A stretch of 64,000 bases of DNA, taken from the NCBI GenBank assembly GCA_947243795.1, contig OX365929.1:1116001-1180000 (forward strand), given 5' to 3'. Position 1 is the stretch's first letter; the number at the start of each line of letters is the position of its first letter. Under the pieces are notes generated by a model, which was not told the origin of the DNA, searched no databases, and was given only the letters and a program-made list of their open reading frames with translations. The DNA is from Saccharomyces uvarum. Taxonomy: Eukaryota; Ascomycota; Saccharomycetes; Saccharomycetales; Saccharomycetaceae. The translations under genes were made by a program, and so were the position numbers. This document shows, one piece after another, positions 50,825 through 60,249 of this stretch.

Positions 50825-53647
50825 ATGACATCTAGAAAAAGGTCTCCGCACGATTTCATTTTTAAAGAGGAGTTGGGCCATGGCTCTTACTCCACTGTAT
50901 TCAAGGCTATAGATAAGAGAAGTCCGAACAAGATCTACGCCATCAAGGTATGTTCGAAGAAGCACATAATAAAAGAAGCTAAGGTTAAATATGTCACTAT
51001 TGAGAAGAATACCATGAATTTGCTAGCGCAAAAGAACCATCCGGGCATAATAAAGCTGTATTACACTTTCCATGATGAAGAGAATCTGTATTTTGTACTA
51101 GATTTTGCTCCAGGGGGAGAGCTACTCTGTCTGCTACATAGGATGGGCACATTCAATGAATTGTGGACACGACATTTCACAGTGCAGTTGGTTGACGCAT
51201 TAGAATTCATCCATTCCCATGGTATCATCCACAGAGACTTGAAACCGGAAAACGTTCTTCTAGACAAAGACGGTAGGCTAATGATCACTGATTTCGGTGC
51301 TGCCTCCACCATAGACTCCAGCTTGAGCGATAACTCAACCCGATGCAATTCCGACAGTAACAGTATAAACGACAACCAAAGCTGTGCTTCGTTTGTCGGA
51401 ACCGCTGAGTACGTGTCTCCGGAACTGCTTCTTTATAACCAATGTGGTTATTGCTCGGATATATGGGCTCTAGGCTGCATGATATATCAGTTCCTTCAAG
51501 GACAGCCACCTTTCAGAGGCGAGAATGAGTTGAAAACGTTTGAAAAAATTGTGGCTTTAGATTATCCTTGGGGCCCCAACAAGCGTCTCAATAACACTAC
51601 TTCGCCAGTCAATCCGCTTGCAATAAACTTGGTACGGAAGATCTTGGTGATAGAAATTAATGAGAGAATCCCTCTCGCGATGATAAAGAAACATCCATAT
51701 TTTGCCAAAATAGACTGGAATGACAAAGTTAAGATATGGAGGGGAATTTGGCAAAACCCCCAGGGACAATTATTACAACAGTCTCCTGGAGTACCCTCCA
51801 GTTCACCACAGCATGTGCTGCCTATTCGACAATTGCATGTAATTGACACCCCAGCAAGAAATATACAAATCACTAAACAAAAACGTAAGAAACCGACAAA
51901 AATTTCCAGCACGACTAGCAGTATAGTAGTATGGAGAAAAAGGCTTGGTATATCTACAGGTAAGGATGATTTGGGTACCGTCCCGTCCACTGCCCCCGCA
52001 ATTATTGTCCCTAATGATAGCAATATTTCAACTGCTACAGTGACACATTTGAGCTCGAATTCTGCTTCACCAGCAAGTTCCCAACCCATTCAAGTTCAAA
52101 CGAAAAGAACACAACCGACTACTCCTAATAGAATACCTCCTAAAGTTCTAGTAAACAGTGCTAATATAAGAAATAAGCCAACCCCGCGACAAAAGGCTAT
52201 TGTACCAACATCACCAGCACCTTCTGCACCTCCAGCACCTTCTGCACCTCCTGCACCTCCTGCTCCTCCTGCACCTCCTGCACCTCCTGCACATCCTGCA
52301 CCTCCTGCAGCGTCTGCTCCATCTACTCTTTCTGCACCACCAGCAACACTGGCACCTCTGGCGGCTCTAGCACCATCATCAATTCAGTCACCATTACCAG
52401 CACCATCGGCACCATCAACGAAGGCGAAGCAACTGGATGTGGTAACAACTCTAGATGTAAAAAATATGATTGATCCCTCTATTCTCAAACAAGACTATGT
52501 CTTTATTTATGGAATTCCATATGAAGCTGAAGGGCCTGCCATGTCCTTGAATAGTTACAATGAAATTGATAACGATCTGATAACATCGCTAGTTACAAAG
52601 CATAAAGAAGAATTAAAAAGCCCTAGGATGTTTTTACAGTTGTTGACTTTGAAAAAAAATGGAATGTTAAGCTACAGGAACGCAGTTCTAGAAGATCGCG
52701 ATAATCAAGGCATTATAGACCATCAAATGGCTAATATAGAGGATACGGATTTATCGATGTATGATTTTGAATTCAACGAATTGTCTCGAAAAGGGTTTTT
52801 AATATTAGAAAAATACAAGAATAAGCTATGGTTTATCTCACTACCCTCATATTCAATATTGTCTAAAATACCATTCAATGTTGAGAAATCCTTGGCAATA
52901 AATAACAATGAAAATTGGGTTGATTGCTTCTTTAGAGCAAGACAGCTCCTAGAGGAAAAGCAAATTCTTGATAAAATCAGTAACGTTTCCTTTGACAGCA
53001 AAGCGTCTAATGAAACGGTATCGCCTTCGCCAACATCTAAAAAGGATCACACACCAAGCGTAAGCAACGGTGTAACACCGCCCGCCTACAATGCAAAATA
53101 CGGAAGGCAGAACAATGTAAAACAAGAAACGTTTTCCCGCATAGCCACTACTGGTAAGGACAAGTCTAGTGTAAATTCGGCTTTTGCCGTTGTTCACCCA
53201 AAGGTTTTGTCAGGCAATATCACCAATAGGACTACAAGAAAAACAAATGTGGGATCACCAAATAGTGCTCCTTCTGCTAATACATATAGCAATAATATAA
53301 TGCCGATTTCGGGCAATCGGTCTACTAATTTAACGAACAATAAACATACTCCTTTACTATCTAAGAGACAGAACCTGCCTACACATTCCAGTTCATCTCC
53401 TACAGTCAGGTCTCAAATAAAATCAGCAGGTCAACGGCAACCAACACCTTCGCCGCCACTTTCACCAATGGAATTTTCAGCCGTGAAAGAGAAATATTCA
53501 GTGCCTTCCAACATGGTGATTAGTAGCAGTAGGTACGAGGTCCTGCATACTCTTAATAACAGCCAAACAAATTTTGATAGGGAGATAGCTAGTAGAGGTG
53601 CATCGGCTGCATTTAAAAGTTTACAAAAGAATAAGAAGAAAAAATAG
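50825..53647 (+). CDS. PKH3: Pkh3, PDK1-like Ser/Thr protein kinase
   Basis: 940 residues (S. cerevisiae about 898). Kinase related to PDK1; overexpression rescues pkh1 pkh2 mutants in S. cerevisiae. The kinase domain spans about residues 11-295: glycine loop GHGSYS (18-23), VAIK lysine K41, catalytic HRD with D138, DFG with D156, then APE-like SPELLLYN. A Pro/Ala-rich repeat at about 463-500 (nt 52213-52320) and Ser/Thr/Asn-rich regions follow, with a basic end KNKKKK. The extra length relative to S. cerevisiae fits the Pro/Ala repeat. A PH-like domain is not obvious. Confidence 0.95.
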   Translation: MTSRKRSPHDFIFKEELGHGSYSTVFKAIDKRSPNKIYAIKVCSKKHIIKEAKVKYVTIEKNTMNLLAQKNHPGIIKLYYTFHDEENLYFVLDFAPGGELLCLLHRMGTFNELWTRHFTVQLVDALEFIHSHGIIHRDLKPENVLLDKDGRLMITDFGAASTIDSSLSDNSTRCNSDSNSINDNQSCASFVGTAEYVSPELLLYNQCGYCSDIWALGCMIYQFLQGQPPFRGENELKTFEKIVALDYPWGPNKRLNNTTSPVNPLAINLVRKILVIEINERIPLAMIKKHPYFAKIDWNDKVKIWRGIWQNPQGQLLQQSPGVPSSSPQHVLPIRQLHVIDTPARNIQITKQKRKKPTKISSTTSSIVVWRKRLGISTGKDDLGTVPSTAPAIIVPNDSNISTATVTHLSSNSASPASSQPIQVQTKRTQPTTPNRIPPKVLVNSANIRNKPTPRQKAIVPTSPAPSAPPAPSAPPAPPAPPAPPAPPAHPAPPAASAPSTLSAPPATLAPLAALAPSSIQSPLPAPSAPSTKAKQLDVVTTLDVKNMIDPSILKQDYVFIYGIPYEAEGPAMSLNSYNEIDNDLITSLVTKHKEELKSPRMFLQLLTLKKNGMLSYRNAVLEDRDNQGIIDHQMANIEDTDLSMYDFEFNELSRKGFLILEKYKNKLWFISLPSYSILSKIPFNVEKSLAINNNENWVDCFFRARQLLEEKQILDKISNVSFDSKASNETVSPSPTSKKDHTPSVSNGVTPPAYNAKYGRQNNVKQETFSRIATTGKDKSSVNSAFAVVHPKVLSGNITNRTTRKTNVGSPNSAPSANTYSNNIMPISGNRSTNLTNNKHTPLLSKRQNLPTHSSSSPTVRSQIKSAGQRQPTPSPPLSPMEFSAVKEKYSVPSNMVISSSRYEVLHTLNNSQTNFDREIASRGASAAFKSLQKNKKKK
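52213..52320 (+). repeat. 9-bp minisatellite coding Pro-Pro-Ala in PKH3
   Basis: Repeats of CCTCCTGCA-like units, with TCTGCA and CATCCTGCA variants, translated as PPA/PSA. The units vary, so it is not fully homogenised. Confidence 0.85.
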
Positions 53648-53857
53648 CATGCTTTGATAATGATCTGGGATTTCTCCATTCCGTATGGGAGATTAAGTAA
53701 CTTTTGTTTGCGGACTTGGAAAATCACCTTATACATCATTCACAAACCTTTGTAGTATCACGATCAGTACCATTTATTTATACAGAATGCATATGTTATA
53801 TATATATGTCTATAATATCCGCAAATAAAAATTATGATATGGTCATTATTAGTCCTT

Positions 53858-54523
53858 TCAAGCAATAAATGCCAAAACTAATAAAATTATCAAGACAACA
53901 ATGAGTAGCCCTATACAGCAGTCATCATATTTTTCTTTGTTCTTCTCATAAACCCATTCTAATTGTTTACGGCCCCTCGCCAACTTGTTGACAACAGTGT
54001 CCATACCTTCATCCATATCATCCAATAATTGTCCCTGATTTTCTAATTCATCCCCCATTGTCTGGGCTTGGATGTGCAAGTTCTGCATTGTCTTATGAAT
54101 ACCGTCCAAATGAAAATCTTGTTCCCTTATCATTTGTTCTTGAAATGGGTTGGACATACCGCCGTCATTATTACCGCTGGAAACCGTTGGATTTTCCTCT
54201 GTTTCATCTAGTGGAATAGTTGTCTGAGTAGATTCCTGTATCCTCTGGTCGAAACGCGTTTTCAAAGCATCAAATTGTTGTTTTATGTCCTTAACTTGTG
54301 TCTCTCTATCACCCACATCTTCGCTTTCATCCCTTTTCATTACGATTATACTTCGGTCTAAATCTACTATTGTTTCCTCAACATCCTTTAAAATATCCTG
54401 TATTTCCCCCTCTTGATCATCATCACTGGCGGTGTTGTGACGGGTTATATAGTTGCCTAAGCGGTCCAATTGCTCTTTGGTATCCTTGACGACTTGTTGG
54501 AATGGATCTTCACTGTTATTCAT
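53858..54523 (-). CDS. TLG1: Tlg1, endosomal/TGN t-SNARE
   Basis: 221 residues (S. cerevisiae 224). Qc-type SNARE of the trans-Golgi/early endosome that pairs with Tlg2 and Vti1 for endosome-to-Golgi recycling. An N-terminal helical bundle is followed by a SNARE motif (about residues 135-195: [20 protein letters not shown], with an invariant central glutamine) and a C-terminal membrane anchor ([20 protein letters not shown]). The CC before the anchor is a candidate palmitoylation site. The tail ends right after the membrane segment. Confidence 0.97.
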   Translation of the reverse strand: MNNSEDPFQQVVKDTKEQLDRLGNYITRHNTASDDDQEGEIQDILKDVEETIVDLDRSIIVMKRDESEDVGDRETQVKDIKQQFDALKTRFDQRIQESTQTTIPLDETEENPTVSSGNNDGGMSNPFQEQMIREQDFHLDGIHKTMQNLHIQAQTMGDELENQGQLLDDMDEGMDTVVNKLARGRKQLEWVYEKNKEKYDDCCIGLLIVVLIILLVLAFIA

Positions 54524-54828
54524 TTTGTAAAGCTGTAGTGTAGGTTTTTAGTTGTACTCTTTTCACGTTAAATTTTAGATTATAATTCAGACAGAATATA
54601 TTAAATATCAACAAAACTTGCTAGAGAGATGGTAAATAGCGAATCTCAGTATATTTTCTTTGGTTTGCGTTTCTGCGGTTTCGTTTATCTTCAATTGTTC
54701 ATTGATTATATTTTATCTTCGAATATCTTGTGGAGGTAAAAATAAATAAAAAAGTAAAATATGTGAAACATAACAAAACTGTTATGATAAAAAGAATCAC
54801 CATAAAAGAGGATTTAACAGCGTGTACA
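54524..54828. other. Divergent promoter region TLG1 / SDC1
   Basis: 305 bp to the SDC1 start used here. Upstream in-frame codons of SDC1 (GTG at 54730, ATG at 54784) fall in this region. AT-rich, no clear motif. Confidence 0.5.
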
Positions 54829-55356
54829 ATGAACGGAGATGAGAACAAAACTCACTACAATGAATCTGCGGCCCCTATAGCAGGGGATACTTCCAGTAAG
54901 CATGGACTTCAAGCAGAGCAAAACCAAGGTGAGAACAACAATGACTACAATAATCGTGATGAAGAAACTACTGATAAAAATAGTAGTCAGAATAACAACT
55001 ACAATAACTCACAAACGGGCAGTGTGCCACCTTTTCCGACAAAGGGATCGAAAAGCCTTGAAAGTATGGGCAATCAAAACATAAAAATAGAAGAATCTAG
55101 TGGTTCGAACTTAATGATGAAAGAGTCATCTGATTCTAAAACATCTAAATTAGAAAATGTGGATCTCGCTTCCACAGTAGGTGGTTCACAAACTAGGAAG
55201 TATTTGAATACAAACGTAACGCCGCACCTATTAGCGGGTATGAGGCTCATAGCGGTACAACAACCGGATGATCCATTACGTACGTTAGGGGAATATCTAA
55301 TCAATCAAAGCGAAATTCAGAAAAGCGGAGAAAATGGGAATAATGCTAGCGTATGA
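54829..55356 (+). CDS. SDC1: Sdc1, COMPASS subunit (Dpy-30 family)
   Basis: 175 residues from the ATG at 54829 (MNGDENKTHYNES), the S. cerevisiae length. An in-frame ATG at 54784 and open codons further up exist; they are not used because the shorter form matches the family length. Sdc1 dimerises through the Dpy-30 motif and binds Bre2 in the Set1 histone H3K4 methyltransferase complex. The Dpy-30 motif is at about 125-165 (YLNTNVTPHLLAGMRLIAV, then DPLRTLGEYLINQS). The N-terminal two thirds are Asn/Ser/Glu-rich and disordered. Confidence 0.93.
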   Translation: MNGDENKTHYNESAAPIAGDTSSKHGLQAEQNQGENNNDYNNRDEETTDKNSSQNNNYNNSQTGSVPPFPTKGSKSLESMGNQNIKIEESSGSNLMMKESSDSKTSKLENVDLASTVGGSQTRKYLNTNVTPHLLAGMRLIAVQQPDDPLRTLGEYLINQSEIQKSGENGNNASV

Positions 55357-55499
55357 GAACCATAAACTTTACATAAGTATATACGTGTATTTTATTTGGA
55401 TATTGACAAGTGATATGAGTGAACTGAAACAAAATACAGAAAAAAGAATGTCATCAAAATAGCTTGGAGAACTGTTTTTTATGAAAAAAAATTGGGAGC

Positions 55500-56996
55500 T
55501 TAAAACTTCTCTTGTTCCATGTTGATGTCAACTTTATTCATTATTTGTAGCCCATATCCGCAAATTAGACTGATCACGCCAACCTTCCAGCCATTCCATA
55601 GTTGGCCCGTATTCGTTTTAGAACCGTTTCTAACCACATCCCATATCCCGTTGTATTTCTTTGGTTTCACTATTAATTCAGTGGAATCAACTTTAAACAA
55701 TAATCTTTGGTCATTTAATAGGTAGTTTAACTGGCAACGACGCAACAAATTTTCCACAGGTAATTTAATGAACAGCTCTAAAGATTTAGAAAAGAATTTC
55801 ATTGTGTTATACATGACAGTCTGTGAATATTTTTCGATGTGGAATTGATTGTAAATGACCAAATCAAATAATTTGTTGAAAAAACTGTTATTGATGGATT
55901 GTAAAATGGTTAATGACCACATATCTAGAGGAATGGAAACACCGTTTCTACGCCACGACCAACACCTAATTAACTGTCTCAAACTTCTGGTGTTGGTGAT
56001 CCCACTTTTGGCATTTGCCTTTCTTTTGCATGATGTTACTATCAGTCTTGTTCTTATTAAATCCACAGGTAACAATATAACACTGGTAAATATTCCTGCA
56101 CCCAAGGCTAAAATAAAAGATTTAGAGATATCCGATGAGTTGATAACCTCCATAAAATAAGGGTCAGGAACACCCAAAAAAGATGAAAGTAAACCAGTGA
56201 ACCATGTATCAATACTTAAGGAAAGAAAGTTGTAAATAAAAGTTGTGTTGTTGGCCTTCCATAACCCACGAATACCTTCCTGGTCGAATAGGGAATTAAT
56301 GACATCGATTGTATGTAGGGACTGGGGCATGATGATCAAAGAGCCATCAGTAAGCCCAGAATGTGGGCCGTCAGCCTCGTCGACGGTACTAGGTGCAGCG
56401 GAGTTAGCCTCGGCGATCTTTCTTTCTATGGGGAAGAAATCGATCTCCTCCTCATCGTAATCATTTTCTTCTTCTTCATCCCCGGCAGCACGTCGCTCCT
56501 CATCCCGCAAGATTATTGGTGGTTGAGGTTTACTTGCATCAGTTGTAGGTTTGGATATTTGAAATTCACCTACTTGAGTCAGTAACCTAGCTACATCGAA
56601 GGGTTGTTGGATGAGTAATTGAAAATACTTTCTGAAAAACATATCGAGCAGTTGTTCAAATATTTTCCGCCATTTCTGAAGGTTAACCAGTTCTGCCCAC
56701 TCAAAGTTATTCAGACTACCAATCTCACCACTGCCCCCCTCTGGCGACAGCCCATCATTCATCGAGTTTGACAATTTCTTCATTGGGGAACTTCTAAACA
56801 AGGCATTGGCCATTCTTTTTGTAGTCGGAGATGAGTTGATAACGTTTAATTTTGAAGCAATGGTATACCCCTGTGGATCTACTACACCTTCTTCTGGCTT
56901 GAATACGGCACTATAACCAGCATTAAATGAATCAGGATCATAATAAGGCCGTATCTGGGCCCTTGACGTAGCCTCCGTGGCACTATTACTATTCAT
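55500..56996 (-). CDS. UGO1: Ugo1, mitochondrial outer-membrane fusion factor
   Basis: 498 residues (S. cerevisiae about 502). It joins Fzo1 and Mgm1 and is needed for fusion of mitochondrial membranes. It is a divergent mitochondrial-carrier-family protein of the outer membrane; the carrier-like PVDLIRTRL (a PX-D-x-x-R/K-like motif) is visible near residue 315. An N-terminal hydrophilic region carries an acidic DEEEENDYDEEE cluster. Start is the first ATG. Divergent from RPL27B. Confidence 0.96.
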   Translation of the reverse strand: MNSNSATEATSRAQIRPYYDPDSFNAGYSAVFKPEEGVVDPQGYTIASKLNVINSSPTTKRMANALFRSSPMKKLSNSMNDGLSPEGGSGEIGSLNNFEWAELVNLQKWRKIFEQLLDMFFRKYFQLLIQQPFDVARLLTQVGEFQISKPTTDASKPQPPIILRDEERRAAGDEEEENDYDEEEIDFFPIERKIAEANSAAPSTVDEADGPHSGLTDGSLIIMPQSLHTIDVINSLFDQEGIRGLWKANNTTFIYNFLSLSIDTWFTGLLSSFLGVPDPYFMEVINSSDISKSFILALGAGIFTSVILLPVDLIRTRLIVTSCKRKANAKSGITNTRSLRQLIRCWSWRRNGVSIPLDMWSLTILQSINNSFFNKLFDLVIYNQFHIEKYSQTVMYNTMKFFSKSLELFIKLPVENLLRRCQLNYLLNDQRLLFKVDSTELIVKPKKYNGIWDVVRNGSKTNTGQLWNGWKVGVISLICGYGLQIMNKVDINMEQEKF

Positions 56997-57561
56997 TACG
57001 ATCAGATCTTTACCTATACAACTTCAAACAAAACCTGAAAGTAAAACCAAGACAAATCAATTATAGTTTGCCCTATCTCGTTACTGCCCTACGCAACAGT
57101 TGTAAAGGGTTTTCAAAGCCATACGTATTTAAATTCACATCCCATTTTCATTTTCCCAAATCTTACAAATTCTAAGACTGCGTATTTAACACCCACAAAC
57201 CTCTACATCCATACATATTTTTAAATCATCTCTTTTTTTATTTTTGTAAGACTACTATTTGCCTGAAGCCGATCTTCAAAAATGAGCCCGCGCAAGCGCC
57301 CACAAGAATAGAGCCGCTAGACAGAGAATCTCAAAGGACGACACTAGTGATAGCTTGAACATTGTGCTTTGTAGGAGCCTGGCTCAGCCTGGCCTTGCTT
57401 GGACTGCCCGGACAGCTTGCTGAAACTTTTGCCTTTCCAAGTTAGCTTAGAGTATAATATTGAAATTATCAATATATCGATTTAATGGTTCAATCTTAAA
57501 TAAAGGTTATAGAATTTTTTGGTGTAAGAAGAAAGAGTCGCACACAGAAATCAATATAACC
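56997..57561. other. Divergent promoter region UGO1 / RPL27B
   Basis: 565 bp, no gene. It contains a Rap1-like pair (57189-57217), AT-rich stretches and a long leader-like segment for RPL27B. Confidence 0.75.
57189..57217 (+). promoter_or_regulatory. Paired Rap1-like sites (RPL27B promoter)
   Basis: ACACCCACAAACC at 57189-57201 and ACATCCATACATA at 57205-57217, in the same orientation and spacing as other ribosomal protein gene pairs, about 345-370 bp upstream of the ATG. Confidence 0.75.
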
Positions 57562-58349
57562 ATGGCTAAATTTTTAAGAGCAGGCAAAGTTGGTACGTAA
57601 ATTTATTCTAGCTGAGATATCAAATAATAAGGGGACCTTTCGAGTTTATGTGACGCAAGATGATAGGCAATCCGAAAGACAGACAATGAGAAAACTACAC
57701 GTACTATTTGACAGGAGTGGAAAGTGCCAACTGTACGGAGAAATCCAAAGAAATAATAACAAATTTATCACAGATGGACTTAATTTAGCATAAGATCCAA
57801 ATAACCCTTTTGCTTCTTGGAGAAGGATTGAATAGGTGATTGCTCAATCAATTTGAGCATTGATTAGGGCTTATAGACCACAAAAAATTGCTTCCCTATC
57901 CCCCCTTTTATTTGCAGTACATCGAGAAAAAAGAAAATATTACTAACAATTAATCTCTTATTATTCTAGCTGTCGTTGTTCGTGGTCGTTACGCTGGTAA
58001 GAAGGTTGTTATCGTTAAGCCACACGATGAGGGTTCCAAATCTCATCCATTTGGCCACGCTTTAGTCGCCGGTATTGAAAGATACCCATTAAAGGTTACC
58101 AAGAAGCACGGTGCCAAGAAGGTTGCCAAGAGAACTAAGATCAAGCCATTCATCAAGGCCGTTAACTACAACCATTTATTGCCAACCAGATACACCTTAG
58201 ATGTCGAAGCTTTCAAGAGCGTTGTCTCCACTGAAACTTTTGAACAACCATCTCAACGTGAAGAAGCCAAGAAGGTCGTCAAGAAGGCTTTTGAAGAAAG
58301 ACACCAAGCTGGTAAGAACCAATGGTTCTTCTCTAAGTTGAGATTCTAA
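57562..58349 (+). CDS. RPL27B: 60S ribosomal protein eL27 (one intron)
   Basis: Exon 1 at 57562-57592 (31 nt) and exon 2 at 57970-58349 give 136 residues, [22 protein letters not shown]. The 377-bp intron has donor GTACGT, branch point TACTAAC at 57941-57947 and acceptor TCTAG. eL27 lies on the large subunit surface. Without splicing the frame stops within a few codons of the donor. Very strong codon bias. It sits between UGO1 and snR13. The intron has no other gene that I can support; a 67-codon frame at 57590-57793 is read-through noise. Confidence 0.98.
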
Positions 58350-58712
58350 GGATGGAACTTCTCTTCGTCCAAATTTAAATTTTTTCTGTGTACTATTATT
58401 ATTTCATAATGCAGTTTATCTTTCACATAATTAAAAATTCATATTGTATAAACTAAAACAAACACTACCACTAAAACTCGTTCATCTACATCTAATGATT
58501 CTCCCACAACATCCTGCGGATGGACGGTTCCAGGCTCTAGTATTTGATATTAAGCCCTAACTACTTTATTTGATGACTGCGTGCGAAATGATATCAAGCT
58601 ATTACTTTTTTTTTTCGAATACTTTTACATATAAAAAGGAAGCATTTTGAGATTAATGAAATATATCCTATCTTGTGCCCTATTATATTTTAATTTGGGC
58701 TACTAAAATAGC

Positions 58713-58849
58713 AAGGAAGTTTTTTCCTTTTACATGATGAATATGAGTGCATTTGGCTCGAGTTGCTGTTTGGCTTTTGCCAAATCAGTGACGGTGTGGA
58801 AAAACTCAAGCTACCTTTTTTTACTTTTATCTGATCTCTTAACTTCCTT
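58713..58849 (+). ncRNA. SNR13: C/D box snoRNA snR13
   Basis: Matches the S. cerevisiae snR13 position between RPL27B and TRS31. The C box is ATGATGA at 58734-58740 and the D box CTGA at 58831-58834. A 9-bp terminal stem AAGGAAGTT (58713-58721) pairs with AACTTCCTT (58841-58849). GCATTTGGCT (58749-58758) is complementary to the 25S rRNA segment AGCCAAATGC, the target region of the 2'-O-methylation at about A2281. The ends are approximate. Confidence 0.85.
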
Positions 58850-58880
58850 GAAAATTCTCTTTGTAAATCTTATATTGTAG
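58837..58880 (+). terminator. Nrd1-Nab3-Sen1 type terminator of snR13
   Basis: Nab3-like TCTT at 58837-58840, 58858-58861 and 58868-58871, and Nrd1-like GTAA at 58863-58866 and GTAG at 58877-58880. The S. cerevisiae SNR13 terminator is the model for this pathway; failure there gives SNR13-TRS31 read-through. Confidence 0.75.
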
Positions 58881-59117
58881 CATCGTAATACGTTATAAAA
58901 TAAATACTTTTTAAACGACACTAATGGGTGAAGTTTGACTTGTTCATTTGTCATCTTTATTTACTTTTCGAAGTATTTGAAAAACCAAACTGACAAAAAT
59001 GATGTCAAGGTTTGAAGAAAACCACCCTCGTTGTATATTAGACGAGAAGGTAGAAATAGGAAGTGGCAGGAACGACGAACCCCTAGCATTGGCCACTTAC
59101 AATACTAAAGCAGCATC

Positions 59118-59972
59118 ATGTCTCAAGGAATCATCCAACCAAGTACATCTGACCAGCAATTCCAAGGCAAATCGGATGGGTATGAATATACAGTAGGGCC
59201 TAAACAGGTGATTACAAGCGAGGCCTCTGCCGCTTATGTACCTTCCAAGATATATTCTGAGTCTCTTCTTTTCAAAAAGCAAGAAGTTTCTTTATCAGCA
59301 ATGGCTTTCTTGTTCCAAGAAATGATTTCACATCTGCACAGAACGTGCAAGTCTACAAGTGACTTTGAAACTAAATTAAGTGATTATGGACATAACATTG
59401 GGATTCGTCTCTTGGAATTGCTGAATTTCAGAGCATCTGTCTCTCCAAGTTCCCTTTCCAGGACATCAGCCTTCCTCTCACAAAACGAATCCTCTTCAAA
59501 GTCACTAAACGCATCAAATTCATCAAGCGGTTTGTCTAACGCCAATACAACGATTTCATCATCTGCCAATGACCGATTACAGGAAAAGCAAATGGAATCC
59601 TTATCCAATTATATCACAAAGATGAGGCGCCGCGATTTGAAGATCCTCGATATACTACAATTCATTCATGGTACTTTATGGTCATATCTTTTTAGCCACG
59701 TAAGTGACGATTTAGTCAAGTCGTCAGAACGTGATAATGAGTACATGATAGTAGACAACTTCCCTAATTTGACTCAATTCATTCCAGGCGAAGGTGTTTC
59801 TTGTGAGTACTTCGTTTGTGGTATAATAAAGGGATTTCTTTTCAACGCTGGGTTCCCATGTGGTGTAACGGCACACCGTATGCCCCAAGATGGGCATAGC
59901 CAGCGAACCGTTTATTTGATTCAATTCGATAGACAGGTACTCCAAAGGGAAGGTTTGAGATTTGGTTCGTAG
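59118..59972 (+). CDS. TRS31: Trs31, TRAPP core subunit (Bet3 family)
   Basis: 284 residues (S. cerevisiae 283). Core subunit of the TRAPP complexes, which are the guanine exchange factors for Ypt1 and act in ER-to-Golgi and Golgi traffic. The Bet3-like fold covers most of the length: helical N-terminus, insertion of Ser/Asn-rich linker at about 110-155, and the conserved end with EYFVCGIIKGFLFNAGFPCGV. Start is MSQGIIQPSTSD, matching the S. cerevisiae N-terminus. Expression depends on snR13 termination upstream. Confidence 0.97.
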   Translation: MSQGIIQPSTSDQQFQGKSDGYEYTVGPKQVITSEASAAYVPSKIYSESLLFKKQEVSLSAMAFLFQEMISHLHRTCKSTSDFETKLSDYGHNIGIRLLELLNFRASVSPSSLSRTSAFLSQNESSSKSLNASNSSSGLSNANTTISSSANDRLQEKQMESLSNYITKMRRRDLKILDILQFIHGTLWSYLFSHVSDDLVKSSERDNEYMIVDNFPNLTQFIPGEGVSCEYFVCGIIKGFLFNAGFPCGVTAHRMPQDGHSQRTVYLIQFDRQVLQREGLRFGS

Positions 59973-60249
59973 TATGTTAAAATATATAGATACATAAAAA
60001 CCAAGAAGGTAATAAAAATCAGATGATTTCATTTTTATTCTAGAAAAGGTATTCACATAGTTACTGTGAAGATCGACTGTTTAAATTTTTAGTCAACTAT
60101 TTTTTGTATCTATGGAAAATACCTTAAGTATTTTAAGTTTGGGTATTATTTTGTGACAAAGAAAAAAATAATGAAAATGATTAAAAATGCTCGGACATCT
60201 TGTATATACTTTCTATCAAAAACGATACATTATTCAAATATTACTAGTA

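Larger units (their letters stand above)
58350..59117. other. RPL27B-TRS31 intergenic region with snR13
   Basis: 768 bp. snR13 and its terminator occupy 58713-58880. The rest is AT-rich. A 65-codon frame at 58999-59196 overlaps the TRS31 start in a different frame. Confidence 0.8.
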
